A DNA stretch of 64,000 nucleotides from an uncultured Blastocatellia bacterium (GCA_946480785.1 CAMLLD010000016.1:17890-81889), one strand, 5' to 3'. Positions 53,025-62,720 are shown, numbered from the stretch's first letter. Notes: a model not told the origin generated them from the sequence alone. Numbers and translations: made by a program.

Positions 53025-54055
53025 CTAACGAGTCACCAGCGCGAGTCCCTCTGAAAAATCATTGGCGACTTGATACTCAACCGGTATAGCGACCTTGCCT
53101 GTCTTATCTATAAAACCCCAGCGGTCCTGCTCAGCATTGTAGACAGTCGCTAAACCATCGTGAAATTCGCCCGCGTAAAAGAACTCCGTCGCTAAAACGA
53201 TGCGACCCATCTTGTCGAGATAGGCAAACGTCTCTGCTTTCGTCTGCGACGGATTGAGACCTTCGCTCAAAGCGGCCAGACCTTCTGAGAAATTACTTGA
53301 GTTACGTCGGAAATCGTAGTCGGTATTGAATGTCGGCGGAACGACGAAGTTACCCTGCTTATCTATGAATCCCAACTTCTCCGTTTCATCCTCGACTACC
53401 GCCACTCTCGCAAGTCCTTCGGAAAATGGGGCGGCCCACGCAAACCGCGGTTTGATAACAAACTCCCACGATTTGTTGATGTAGCCTCTTGCCTTCTCTT
53501 CCTGGCTGAACACAGCGAGTAGTCCTTCGGAAAACCTCGCGTCGTCTATATTGACGCTCAACTTCTTTTCATCCAGGTTCGCGAGGATTTTTCCGGTGGT
53601 ATCTATCACCAGAAATTCAGAATCCGCCCCGGGCTCTGGTCGTTCGACAATTGCCACTCCTTCAGCAAACTGAGCGACCCAATCGTATTGATTCTCGATC
53701 ACCAGCTTCCCGTCTTTATTGATGAACCCCCATTTACCAGCCACTAAAACAGGAGCAAGTCCTTCTTTAAAACCCAGGGTGCTTTCAAACTTCGGCGCTA
53801 TCGCGAGCGCACCCGTTTTATCGATGAAGCCCCACCCTTGCTGCGCAACCTGAACCAGAGCGAGGCCGTCCAAAAGTCTCCGGCTGACTCATAGCGGCTG
53901 GCATCGATTACGGCTTTTCCAGACTTGTCGATGTATGCAGACTTGCCGGTCGTCGAAGACATCCCAAACTCCGTCGAGGTTAAGAGCTTCGCTCCTCCCG
54001 CGGTAAGCAGAGCAACAGACAACACGGTCGCAAAATACCGCCGCGAATTCGTCAT
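53025..54055 (-). pseudogene. Exported WG-repeat protein with a frameshift
   Basis: The start at ATG 54055 gives a signal peptide (YFATVLSVALLTAGGAKLL) and a first WG-like repeat (SAYIDKSGKAVIDASRYESA). The frame then turns to non-family sequence. In the neighbouring frame the repeats continue from DGLALVQVAQQGWGFIDKTG through about seven units (WGFINKDGKLVIENQ, GYINKSWEFVIKPRF and others) to the stop at 53025. One missing T in the minus-strand run opposite 53872-53875 restores the gene. WG proteins are beta-structured envelope proteins of unknown function. The start overlaps the stop of the tail-fibre-like gene by four bases. Confidence 0.85.
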
Positions 54056-55440
54056 TGCAAACTCAGCAACACGAGGATCTCGCCCGTCCCCTGGGCCAGT
54101 GGCTTGAGTGCTTTGCCGATGATGGTGCCCGGCCGGTGAATCTGTATGCCGCCGACGTCTACCGTCAACGATTTCATCGCTACGCCTTCCTTGTCGCTCG
54201 TAACCAGTAGATCGCCAATTTGAATTGGTCCATTCGTCGCGTCGACCTTGATGCGAACTCTGCCGGTAGTCGCAACCAGCACTTTGTTTTCACCGCCTTC
54301 ACCCAGGACCACGCCCGGTTGCGCTGAAACAACTCCCGCCACGCGCGTGTCGTACGCCTTTGAAGACGCCACTACCTGATTTGCTTTCGTGACATCGAGA
54401 GTAACGACCGTGCCCGCGGGCAGCGCGTGAGCAGCCGGAACCCACTCAGCCACATCCTGATATTTGGCAACGATGTTTCCGGCCGTGATGGTCCCGCTGG
54501 CATTGATATCGCCCGCAACGTCGAGTTTCTTCCCCGGTGAGGTCGTGCCGATACCAACAAACCCGTCGTCGCGCACAAACAGCATTGAAGTCGAGGCGCT
54601 GTTTCTTACGTGTAGCGACGTGGTGGCGGAGGTGTTGCCGGTGCCGAGAATATCGACGCGCGCGGCAGGAGTCAGCGTGCCGAATCCGGTCAGGTTGTAT
54701 CTGGTGACGGCGAGCGCCTCGCCGGTACCTTTGACACGCAGCATACGAACATTGCCGCCGGAGTAGAGTCCGTGGTTTGTGAGCCCCTCGCCATCGACGA
54801 GCAAACCGTCCGCGTCGCCGTTGTAGAACGCGTTGGTAGAGTCAACGTGAATATTCGTGACCCACGCTCGATTCGACATGTCGCCACGCAACGTCATCAT
54901 GCCGATCTTATTGACTTCAACCGCGCGGAAGCCGTTTACGTCTTTGATCTGAAACATGCGCACGGTGGGACTGGTGTAAAGACCGTAATTGGCCATGTTG
55001 GCGCCGTCGATGGTGAAAGTATTGTGCTCGGCGGTGGCGTAATAGTTGTTGTTGAAGTTGGGAGCGATGGTGATGGCGGCGGAGACCTGGTCCATTGCCG
55101 GATTGAAAAACAGCGCGCCAGCCGGATTAACGTAGGACCGCACGGTGTTGTCCGAGGTGCGAAACTCGAGCAGGTTTCCGGTTTGCGATGCCGCTCCCTT
55201 GATTTTGACTGCTGTAGTAGCGGCAGCAGTGTTAACCAGATCGAGTTTGGCGCCGGGAGTGCTGGTTCCGACTCCGACGTTTCCAGTGTTGGTGTTGCTG
55301 ATGTCATTACCGCTGGTGGTCCACTGCCCGAATGCCTTTGGCGTGTAAGCGAAGCAGGCAATCATGAACATCGGGATGAGCATGCTAAGGCGTCTGTTTC
55401 TTTGACAAAAGCCGCGATGATTGGTTCCCATCGTTTTCAC
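54052..55440 (-). CDS. Exported tail-fibre-like protein
   Basis: The protein has 462 residues with an export helix (LSMLIPMFMIACFAYTPKAFG). The repeated head motif GNVGVGTSTPGAKLDL and GFVGIGTTSPGKKLDVAGDI marks phage-tail-fibre or trimeric-fibre-like proteins, followed by INASGTITAGNIVAKYQDVAEWV. The C-terminal part has a beta-rich domain (PAGTVVTLDVTKANQVV, GDLLVTSDKEGVAMK) found at the end of related acidobacterial exported proteins. It is probably a trimeric surface fibre; no phage genes are nearby. It is the first gene of the row with the WG-repeat and ggt genes. Confidence 0.82.
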   Translation of the reverse strand: MKTMGTNHRGFCQRNRRLSMLIPMFMIACFAYTPKAFGQWTTSGNDISNTNTGNVGVGTSTPGAKLDLVNTAAATTAVKIKGAASQTGNLLEFRTSDNTVRSYVNPAGALFFNPAMDQVSAAITIAPNFNNNYYATAEHNTFTIDGANMANYGLYTSPTVRMFQIKDVNGFRAVEVNKIGMMTLRGDMSNRAWVTNIHVDSTNAFYNGDADGLLVDGEGLTNHGLYSGGNVRMLRVKGTGEALAVTRYNLTGFGTLTPAARVDILGTGNTSATTSLHVRNSASTSMLFVRDDGFVGIGTTSPGKKLDVAGDINASGTITAGNIVAKYQDVAEWVPAAHALPAGTVVTLDVTKANQVVASSKAYDTRVAGVVSAQPGVVLGEGGENKVLVATTGRVRIKVDATNGPIQIGDLLVTSDKEGVAMKSLTVDVGGIQIHRPGTIIGKALKPLAQGTGEILVLLSLQ

Positions 55441-55623
55441 TCCTTCGAATTGATACTCAGTTGTGACGTATAGAAGTTACCGGCTTAACGAGGTAACAGA
55501 GTTTCGGATCGAGTCGATCTTTACCGCTGGCGACGAACGTCTCGGAAGAATGGGGAGTTGAGACTTGGAACTACTTAGGACCTTGAACGTGTGCTAGCGC
55601 CGCGTAGCAATGATTAGTGCAGC

Positions 55624-58600
55624 ATGTTAAGAGATGACAACGTTACGCCGGCTTATGGTAATCGTACATTGTTTCCTACGTTTGTGGAGGGCCAACTCGA
55701 TCGAGTTTTCTTTTTGCAGGAACTCGCGGAAGCCGACTTCGCTTCGCAAAAGAGTTTCGAGCGTTTGCTGCGCAGAACTCGCAACAAATTCGGCTTCGCG
55801 GGACTATTCGGCCAAAAGCCGTTACCGACCGGCGAGGCGAGAGTAATCGCCAGCCTGCTATTACGCTCCGCTCAGAAAGCAGCTTTGCAGGCAATCACCA
55901 GTTACTATCCAGCGACCGGCCAAAAGAGATTGGTGCCGCCTGAATCGATAGAAACCATCACGCAACTGCTGAAGCAACTCGACGTCATTGCCAATGGCCT
56001 TGCGCCGAATCCTAAACTCAAAACCCTGCCGCGCGCCGAAGCCGAACTCAACGTCGCCGTCGCGCGATCGGAATCAAGAGTGCAACTGCCGGTGCGCTCT
56101 ATTCCGACTTCACCGCTGATGGATAGTGATCTCCAGGACCATTACATTGGACGTTCTGACGAAGATGCGACGAAACTGGCGCGCCAGGTGCGGCACGCCG
56201 ACGGCACCATTCTGGTGACCGGTTACCGTGGCGTCGGAAAGTCCACATTTGTCAATCGGGTGATCTATCACACCACGCGATATCAGAAGGACATTCCGAA
56301 AGATGGCTGGCTGATTGTCCCTGTTACGGTCAACCTGGCTAAGGTGTCGGGAGTAAGCAACATCCTCCGTTTGACGCTACGGTCGGTGCGCAATGCGTTA
56401 ATAGATCCCACCACGGCCGAGCCGCAACTCATTCCCAGCTTCCGGCCGGAAACTCCGTTGCCGCTCAACCGCGACACCGAGATCGCGCCTTTACAGGAAG
56501 CGTATGCCCGCGCGACTTACAAGGTTTCCATGTCTCGCGCCAACGCAAGTGAGAACAAATCGTCGGTCGAGGGTTCACTGGGTCTTGACGTCTCCAAGTT
56601 CGTAGCGCCGATCACGGGTTTTCAGTTGCCTTCGTTCGGTCTTAAAGGCTCCAAGTCTCGCACGCAGACTTTCAATCGCACACTCAGTTACTACGATTAC
56701 GATGAAAATGCCGCCGAAGACGACCTCATGGCGTTGATTCGTAATCTCGCCACTGAGCGCCCGCTCTACGAAAAAGGTCCTAATGTCCGCATCAAGTTGG
56801 TTTTTATTTTCGACGAGCTGGACAAGATGGACATGGTCACTGGTCTCAACCCGATGATCGAAGGTTTGAAAAACCTCTTCCTGCAACGCTACGCCGTTTT
56901 TATTCTAGTCACCAGCAAGATGTTTTATTACCACCTCCAAGCCGAGCGCGCGAAAGAAGACTCGATGTTGAGCAGCTACTTCAGCGCGATCGTGTCTGTG
57001 CCGCTCCTCACTTTTGAGCAGGCGCGCAAAATGGTTCAAGACTGGATTGACTGGCCGGACGGCGCACAGATTCCTATAACCATCGAAACCAATCTGCTGG
57101 ATCAGGTAACGCGTTGGCTCGTTTATATCTCCTATGGAAACCCTCGCGACATCATTCGCGAGCTAAGAAAAATGCAGGAGTGGGCCGACACGACCGAGCG
57201 CCCTTATATTTCCGATCGTCATGTCTCGGATCGTTCGACGAGATCACAGTCGCTACAAATCTTTGCCGGCATTCAAAAGTGCATTGAAAACGTTGCGCGG
57301 CCGGAGGAAGAAACGAGGAGTTCGCCTGACGACAATAATGATGTGATGTTGGTTTCCGAGCGACTCGTAGGTGACGAAGGCAGACTGGAACAAATACGGC
57401 GAGGGTTGTACGTCTTCACTGAAACACTGATCGATAAAGGAAGCCTTTCTCTCAAGCCTGACGATCTGGAGCAGTTGCGAAAAGACAATTTCAGTTTGCT
57501 CACTGCCCTCGAACTCGAACAGCTTGCGATTCAACTCGGCAACGATCTCAGCCTGCTGCATAACAACCTGCCGCAGGAAGTTTTTGCACCTTACGTCCGG
57601 TCTGAGTTGTTTGAGAAAGTGGACGGCACGAGGCTCCAGACTACGGCTGACTTTTACCGCCTAACCAAACGTCAGATGACGGTGACCGACGTCCCGGCCA
57701 CACCAAGTCCCGCGTCAAATAAAACTGCGGCGGAGCTCATCGCTGAGGCGGAGGGATTGGCCAAACAGGCCGGCTGGTCGTCGCGCCTGTCAGCTATCGG
57801 CCACATCAAGCAGATTGGGTCGTCGCAGATAAGCGATGCATTGGCGAGCTTCCTGCTTAATCTCAGCGTTGATAAAAAGGAACCGGTGGACCATCGTCGC
57901 GAAGCTGCCCGGCAACTCACTTCTGAAATACTCTTCAAGGCTAATAACCTCACGGACATCGTTACGGCCGAGACAGACGATGAGATGCTCTCGTTGTTCC
58001 TGCCACTGCTCGGTAAGGCTGCCGATGAAGCGTCACGACAAAAAGCTCTGGATGCAATCCTGGCTCTTTTCAAAACGCGCCTGACGAATGGTTTTACGAA
58101 AATTCTGACCGGGAAAAACGCTGAAAATGCTTTGAAAGTTTTACCGGGCCTGGCTACTCAAGATGTTTTGGACGACGTGTTGAGTTGGTTGTGCGGTACT
58201 TTCCAACCGCCCGAGGTGCAGGAGGCAACGCTGGCAACGCTGAACCTGCTTTCGGAAAAGCTGGGCATCGATCAGGCTGAGAAGATTATTTCGAATGATG
58301 TCTACCTGAAATATTTTGTCAAGGCGTCTCAGTTTAAGGGACCGAGCGAGAAAAGTCTGCAGACGTACGTCAATCGAGGTCAAGATTACAACCTGCTCTC
58401 GAGTTTTCCTACATTGGCCCTCGTAGCAAAGTACCAAACACACTTGCGTGGTTTGTTCAGCTCGGATCCGCTCCGCTACGCAAGGGTGCTCCTGCACTTT
58501 GATAAAGCTGAAGACGTAACGTTTTTGCTGCAATCGCTCTGGCAACTGGCATTCGATCGCAAGAACACGGAGTTTGCCAAAACAATACTCAGTGAATTGG

Positions 58601-59367
58601 AAAACGACGAATCCTGGATCAAAGAGCGTTTGGTGAACTCGCTGTGGCAAACGCCCGAATTCGAAGCTCGGATATTGCCTGCCATTAAGCAAGCCTATGC
58701 TCAGGGAAGTTATGCGGAAGAAACGCGGAAGAAACTGGACGCGCGCATTGACGAGTTAGTGGCTGCCGGCGAAAAGGCAAAGAAAGCTGCGGCAGCTTCC
58801 CCTGGCATCAAGCAGCGGCTTGAGTCACTGGATTCTCTGGCGAAAGAGACCGTGGAATTATCGGCCGCGTTGAAGAGACCATGGTCTTCAGTCAGGCCGG
58901 ATTTATCACAGTCCACACGTATAGCAGTCAAACGGCCTGAATTGGGTTTCACGCTAACAGTTGTTTTTTGGATAGTGGCAACTTTAGCGATAAACGTGTT
59001 TCTCTATAAACGTGATCTACCGCCGGCTGCGACATTGTCGCAGGCGATTACAAGCCGCATGGTGCTGTTCTTAGCTGACTTCTGTATCGTCGCCAGTGTC
59101 CTGGCTCTAAGCAGACTAATAAGACAAGAGACTAATCGCATTAGCTCGCCCATTGCCACGTACTCCGCTGTTTCTTACAAGACACGTAGCAGCTCCTTGA
59201 ATGCATTGGGTAGCTTTCTGCCTATGCTGGCGGTGGGCTTATTTTACGTTTATAGCGAGTATGTGGGGCCGCTGAACTTTTGGAATCAAGTATTTCTTTT
59301 TCTGATCAACTTGATTGCCACCTCAGCTCTAAGCACATACCTGATAAAGCTGCTGCCACCCGATTGA
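55624..59367 (+). CDS. Large P-loop ATPase with helical repeats and C-terminal membrane helices
   Basis: The protein has 1247 residues. The N-terminal about 150 residues are helical and unrecognised. The P-loop domain (about 175-560) has Walker A GYRGVGKST (Lys206) and Walker B KLVFIFDELDKMD (Asp397, Glu398), as in KAP/STAND-type or AAA ATPases. A helical middle follows (about 700-1060; HEAT-like pairs such as REAARQLTSEILFK and LDDVLSWLCGTFQPPEVQEA). Four hydrophobic helices at about 1108-1127, 1145-1163, 1195-1213 and 1219-1242 end the protein. It has no signal peptide, so the ATPase would face the cytoplasm. Family and role are not known; large NTPases with repeat sensors and membrane parts occur in defence and signalling. 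The stop lies inside a 20-base tandem repeat. Confidence 0.85.
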   Translation: MLRDDNVTPAYGNRTLFPTFVEGQLDRVFFLQELAEADFASQKSFERLLRRTRNKFGFAGLFGQKPLPTGEARVIASLLLRSAQKAALQAITSYYPATGQKRLVPPESIETITQLLKQLDVIANGLAPNPKLKTLPRAEAELNVAVARSESRVQLPVRSIPTSPLMDSDLQDHYIGRSDEDATKLARQVRHADGTILVTGYRGVGKSTFVNRVIYHTTRYQKDIPKDGWLIVPVTVNLAKVSGVSNILRLTLRSVRNALIDPTTAEPQLIPSFRPETPLPLNRDTEIAPLQEAYARATYKVSMSRANASENKSSVEGSLGLDVSKFVAPITGFQLPSFGLKGSKSRTQTFNRTLSYYDYDENAAEDDLMALIRNLATERPLYEKGPNVRIKLVFIFDELDKMDMVTGLNPMIEGLKNLFLQRYAVFILVTSKMFYYHLQAERAKEDSMLSSYFSAIVSVPLLTFEQARKMVQDWIDWPDGAQIPITIETNLLDQVTRWLVYISYGNPRDIIRELRKMQEWADTTERPYISDRHVSDRSTRSQSLQIFAGIQKCIENVARPEEETRSSPDDNNDVMLVSERLVGDEGRLEQIRRGLYVFTETLIDKGSLSLKPDDLEQLRKDNFSLLTALELEQLAIQLGNDLSLLHNNLPQEVFAPYVRSELFEKVDGTRLQTTADFYRLTKRQMTVTDVPATPSPASNKTAAELIAEAEGLAKQAGWSSRLSAIGHIKQIGSSQISDALASFLLNLSVDKKEPVDHRREAARQLTSEILFKANNLTDIVTAETDDEMLSLFLPLLGKAADEASRQKALDAILALFKTRLTNGFTKILTGKNAENALKVLPGLATQDVLDDVLSWLCGTFQPPEVQEATLATLNLLSEKLGIDQAEKIISNDVYLKYFVKASQFKGPSEKSLQTYVNRGQDYNLLSSFPTLALVAKYQTHLRGLFSSDPLRYARVLLHFDKAEDVTFLLQSLWQLAFDRKNTEFAKTILSELENDESWIKERLVNSLWQTPEFEARILPAIKQAYAQGSYAEETRKKLDARIDELVAAGEKAKKAAAASPGIKQRLESLDSLAKETVELSAALKRPWSSVRPDLSQSTRIAVKRPELGFTLTVVFWIVATLAINVFLYKRDLPPAATLSQAITSRMVLFLADFCIVASVLALSRLIRQETNRISSPIATYSAVSYKTRSSSLNALGSFLPMLAVGLFYVYSEYVGPLNFWNQVFLFLINLIATSALSTYLIKLLPPD

Positions 59368-59426
59368 AGCTGCCGCTATCCGATTGAAGCTGCCGCCATC
59401 CGATCGAAGCTGCCGCCATCCGATCG
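59348..59426 (+). repeat. Four tandem copies of a 20-base unit overlapping a stop codon
   Basis: The units are AAGCTGCTGCCACCCGATTG, AAGCTGCCGCTATCCGATTG, one copy with a base missing (19 bases), and AAGCTGCCGCCATCCGATCG. The first unit is the last codons and stop of the ATPase gene, so the array began by copying the gene's end. Confidence 0.85.
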
Positions 59427-59763
59427 TAGCCTGAATCGTAACGCTCGCCACCGTCGCATCCATGCCGGGGGCATCAACTACGGGGAACGCCGGAGGCGTT
59501 AACTAATGCTAGCCCAGGGTTGGAGCGCAGTCCGCGACAACCCTGGGACAACCAAATGCTTACCTTCAACGCTGAAGGCGTTGACTAAGACCTCGCGCGA
59601 TTTGGCCAACGCTTTCAGCGTTTTCTGCGTTCTTTTGTCCCGCCCCCGGGGTTGAAGCAACCCCGGGCTAAAATTCGCGAACTCCTTCGGAGTTCAACTC
59701 ACCGCCGCACTCCTTTGAAGTTCAACTCATTTCACTCAATCCGACGTGGACCACCATCATCAC
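59368..59763. other. Intergenic region with tandem and palindromic repeats
   Basis: No gene is seen. It holds the 20-base tandem array and the palindrome cluster listed at 59449-59740. Confidence 0.7.
59449..59740. repeat. Second cluster of intergenic palindromes
   Basis: Units seen in order are AACGCCGGAGGCGTT, AGCCCAGGGTTGGAGCGCAG with CAACCCTGGG, AACGCTGAAGGCGTT, AACGCTTTCAGCGTT, CCCGGGGTTGAAGCAACCCCGGGCT, and GAACTCCTTCGGAGTTCAAC followed by a diverged CTCCTTTGAAGTTCAAC. They are the same types as at 19010-19285 in largely mirrored orientation. Confidence 0.8.
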
Positions 59764-61008
59764 TCACTGACAGCCGTTGCTCGCTCTTATCCCGTTCGCG
59801 GCGTCTATCAGCGGTTGCGCTTGTGACTGCGTGAGCGAGCCGTTGCTGGCGAGCGCGCTGACCTGGTTGATGAAAGAGCTCAGTTGGTTGCAGACCCCGT
59901 TGGTCTGACCGTTCGCAAGCTTCGCCATTATCTGGTTGAGCTTGTCAAGTAACCCCGCCGCCTGGCTTTGCGTGAGCGCGCCGCCATCGGCCAACGCTTG
60001 CACCTGCGCGATGAGCGTCCGGATCGGTGTCCTCGTGGGAAACGCGATCAGATTAGACACGTTTTGCAGAGGTATAGTAGCGACGACTGTATTGGTCGCG
60101 GTGCTTATCGCCGAAATACTGTAGGCGTCTCGATTCACCACGTACACAAAAGTCCCGGCGGGGTTAACCGCTACTCCAAATGGCCCACGTTCAACCGGCA
60201 CCGTAGCCACCACCGTACGGGTGGCTGTGTTGAGCACACTGACGCTGTTAAGTTCAAGATTCGTCAGATAGGCAAATGCCCCGTTCGGACTGAAGTCGAT
60301 TCCCGCGACAACGCTGTCACTCGTTGGTATGTGCGCGACTATCGTATTGGTGGCCGTACTAATCACCTCGATCTCCCTGAAGGTAGAGTTGCTCACATAG
60401 AGGAAAGCCCCATCGGGAGTGATAGCGGCTGCTATTAGAAATGTGAATGGCACATTGATCGTGGCGACCACCGTATTTGTGGCTGTGCTTATTGCATAAA
60501 CAGTGGACAACTGGTCTATGACATAGACGACGGCGCCATTCGGAGTGAAGACAATACCCACCGGACCCTGTCCAAGGGGGAACGTGGCAGTTACTGTGTT
60601 AGTGGCGGTACTCACAACGCTAACCTCACCGTCAAGATCAAACACACCACCACCGACGACGTAGGCGAAAGCTCCATCCGGGGATATGGCTACGTTAACA
60701 GGATCTCGTATCGGCACGGTAGCAACGACTGTGTCCGTTGCTCCGCTAATCACTGAAACACTACTGCTGAAGCGATTGGCGACGTACGCAAACGCACCAT
60801 CGGGCGTGACTGCAACTCCGAACGGAGCAAGTCCGACGGGAACGACTGCGCTGATGGTATTGGTCCTCGTGTCGATCACGGAGACGGTGCCTTCAGCTTC
60901 ATTCGTGACATACGCCTTTGTTTGTGCGAACACATGACTGGCTCCAAAAACAGCCAGCAGGGAGAAGGTCAGGAGGCGAATAACTGATGCGCGTGTGATG
61001 TGAGACAT
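59764..61008 (-). CDS. Exported YVTN-type beta-propeller protein
   Basis: The protein has 414 residues. The ATG at 61008 has AAAGGAGAAC upstream and a signal peptide (LLTFSLLAVFGASHVFAQ). About seven blades of YVTN type follow (YVTNEAEGTVSVIDTRTNT, VAVTPDGAFAYVANRFSSS), giving a closed propeller to about residue 310. The C-terminal about 90 residues form a helical FIVAR-like tail (LADGGALTQSQAAGLLDKL and ASNGSLTQSQAQPLIDAA, an internal repeat). Such proteins are surface layer or envelope binding proteins; no enzyme motif. Confidence 0.9.
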   Translation of the reverse strand: MSHITRASVIRLLTFSLLAVFGASHVFAQTKAYVTNEAEGTVSVIDTRTNTISAVVPVGLAPFGVAVTPDGAFAYVANRFSSSVSVISGATDTVVATVPIRDPVNVAISPDGAFAYVVGGGVFDLDGEVSVVSTATNTVTATFPLGQGPVGIVFTPNGAVVYVIDQLSTVYAISTATNTVVATINVPFTFLIAAAITPDGAFLYVSNSTFREIEVISTATNTIVAHIPTSDSVVAGIDFSPNGAFAYLTNLELNSVSVLNTATRTVVATVPVERGPFGVAVNPAGTFVYVVNRDAYSISAISTATNTVVATIPLQNVSNLIAFPTRTPIRTLIAQVQALADGGALTQSQAAGLLDKLNQIMAKLANGQTNGVCNQLSSFINQVSALASNGSLTQSQAQPLIDAANGIRASNGCQ

Positions 61009-61129
61009 TTTGTTCTCCTTTCAGAAACCGTGGGTAACCCGATTTGCGAACTGGGCCAGAAGTGGAGTTCGAGGGTGGCGCATTCTACCAGAGTATCCGC
61101 GACTACGAAGAAAATTTTTAAGGCGCTGC

Positions 61130-61240
61130 GGAAACGTTTTTACGGGCCAACATTACCGCGACTTCCTCAATCGTGAGCCCGACGGCTCCGGTTTGAATTT
61201 CTGGGTCAATGAGATCGAGTCGTGTGGCTCAGATGGGTAG
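61130..61240 (+). pseudogene. DUF4214 domain remnant
   Basis: A frame fragment reads GQHYRDFLNREPDGSGLNFW then VNEIESCGSDG before a stop. It matches the start of the DUF4214 domain in the genes at 61540 (FVAQHYRDFLSRELDGAGFA) and 22966. The rest of the domain and any start are missing, so it is a leftover of a deleted or rearranged paralogue. Confidence 0.7.
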
Positions 61241-61258
61241 CGTCCTGATCGGAGATCC

Positions 61259-61408
61259 CTATTTTGTCTGCGATCCCTTGTTACGACGCTTTTTTATGCG
61301 ATAGCCGATTGCGATCACAATGGCTACAAGAAGGCAGATAACCGTAGCCAGGAAAATCCAAATTCCGACCATTCCTTCCGGCCCAATCTCTTGCAATAAG
61401 ATCCACAT
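61259..61408 (-). CDS. Small single-pass membrane protein (49 aa)
   Basis: A 49-residue frame starts at ATG 61408 (MWILLQEIGPEGMVGIWIF). It has one strong membrane helix (LATVICLLVAIVIAIGY) and a basic tail (RIKKRRNKGSQTK). A TATAAT stands nine bases upstream of the ATG, which would give a leaderless or nearly leaderless message; the only ribosome-binding-like GGAG overlaps that region. The helix-plus-positive-tail layout is typical of real small membrane proteins. Confidence 0.55.
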   Translation of the reverse strand: MWILLQEIGPEGMVGIWIFLATVICLLVAIVIAIGYRIKKRRNKGSQTK

Positions 61409-61539
61409 TGCGTCGGATTATACTCCGCGGGCTACCACCCTTCAGTTATTGGTTCTTGCTAGCCGAATGCAAACGTGGTAAGAAGCGTCTCTGACTTCAG
61501 CACGACCTTTCTTTCGTAGTAACACACTGAAGACCGGAT

Positions 61540-62700
61540 ATGACTTCAAAGACCATCGAGCGTTTGGGCGGGCTGATAATTCTGATGCTCGGCCTGTGTT
61601 GCGTGCAGGCGTCGGCGCAGACGCCCGACTGGATTCCCGCCGATCCGATAGGCGTCGTTCCTAGTCAACTCAGCGTATTCACGTGCAACAGCAACTCGGG
61701 AGTCAATGCGCGTTGGATCTTCGCCGACGGCGGCTTTCGCGTCACGCAACCTCCGGTAATCTCGCGCAACGGTCAAACGATCTCAGTCGACGCGCGCGTC
61801 GAAGAAACCACGGGCGTGCGCACGCTCTCAATCGTCTTCGTCGAGCGGAACTTCGACCTCGGTCCACTCGCGCCGGGCACTTACACGCTCGAGTTCAAGT
61901 CGTGGGGCACAATTCTCAAAGTCGTTGAGTTCACGTTCAAAGAAACGCCCGTCGCCGCACATCCGATCGACGACGGCTGCTTTTTTGTCGCGCAGCATTA
62001 TCGCGACTTTCTCTCACGTGAGTTGGACGGCGCGGGCTTTGCGTTCTGGACCAACGAGCTGGAGAGCTGTGGGATGGACGAAAACTGTCTCGCAGTGAAG
62101 CGCATCAACGTCAGCGCAGCGTTCTTCCTGTCGATCGAATTCAAAGAGACTGCGTATTACGTCTATCGAACTTACAAAGCTGCACTGGGCCGGCCGCCGA
62201 CGTTTGCGGAGTTTCTTCCTGACGCGGCAATACTCGGCAAGAACGTCGTGGTCGGCAGCAACGATCCGTGGCTCCTGCGACTCGGTGGCAATAAAGACAT
62301 TTATCTTGGCGGCTTCTTCAACCGTCCGGAGTTCCAGGCGCGCTACAACGGACTAACGAACGCAGAGTACGTCGACAAGCTCTTCGCGACTGAAGGAATC
62401 ACTCCGACGACAACCGAACGAAACAATCTAGTCGACAGTCTCGATCACTGCACATTTACCATTGGCTGTCCGACGCGCGTGAGCGTGCTGCGCAAGATCG
62501 TCGAAAACCCGGCGTTTGACAGCAAAGTATTCAACGAAGCCTTCGTGACGATGGAATACTTCGGCTATCTCCGCCGCGATCCTGATCCCGACGGTTTTCA
62601 ATTCTGGCTTGCCAAGCTCAATCAGTTCAACGGCGACTTCATCAAAGCAGAGATGGTCAAAGCCTTCATCTCTTCAGACGAGTACCGCAATCGTTTCTGA
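61540..62700 (+). CDS. Exported DUF4214 protein
   Basis: The protein has 386 residues with a signal peptide (LGGLIILMLGLCCVQASAQ). Residues about 30-140 are a beta-sandwich with IPT/Ig-like character (RTLSIVFVERNFDLG). The DUF4214 domain fills about 148-386 (FFVAQHYRDFLSRELDGAGF, VKRINVSAAFFLSIEF, FGYLRRDPDPDGFQFWLAKL). The domain also ends the giant propeller protein at 22966. It is common in exported proteins and may bind S-layer or surface material; the exact role is unknown. Confidence 0.9.
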   Translation: MTSKTIERLGGLIILMLGLCCVQASAQTPDWIPADPIGVVPSQLSVFTCNSNSGVNARWIFADGGFRVTQPPVISRNGQTISVDARVEETTGVRTLSIVFVERNFDLGPLAPGTYTLEFKSWGTILKVVEFTFKETPVAAHPIDDGCFFVAQHYRDFLSRELDGAGFAFWTNELESCGMDENCLAVKRINVSAAFFLSIEFKETAYYVYRTYKAALGRPPTFAEFLPDAAILGKNVVVGSNDPWLLRLGGNKDIYLGGFFNRPEFQARYNGLTNAEYVDKLFATEGITPTTTERNNLVDSLDHCTFTIGCPTRVSVLRKIVENPAFDSKVFNEAFVTMEYFGYLRRDPDPDGFQFWLAKLNQFNGDFIKAEMVKAFISSDEYRNRF

Positions 62701-62720
62701 TTTTCCCGATCGGAGTGTAA

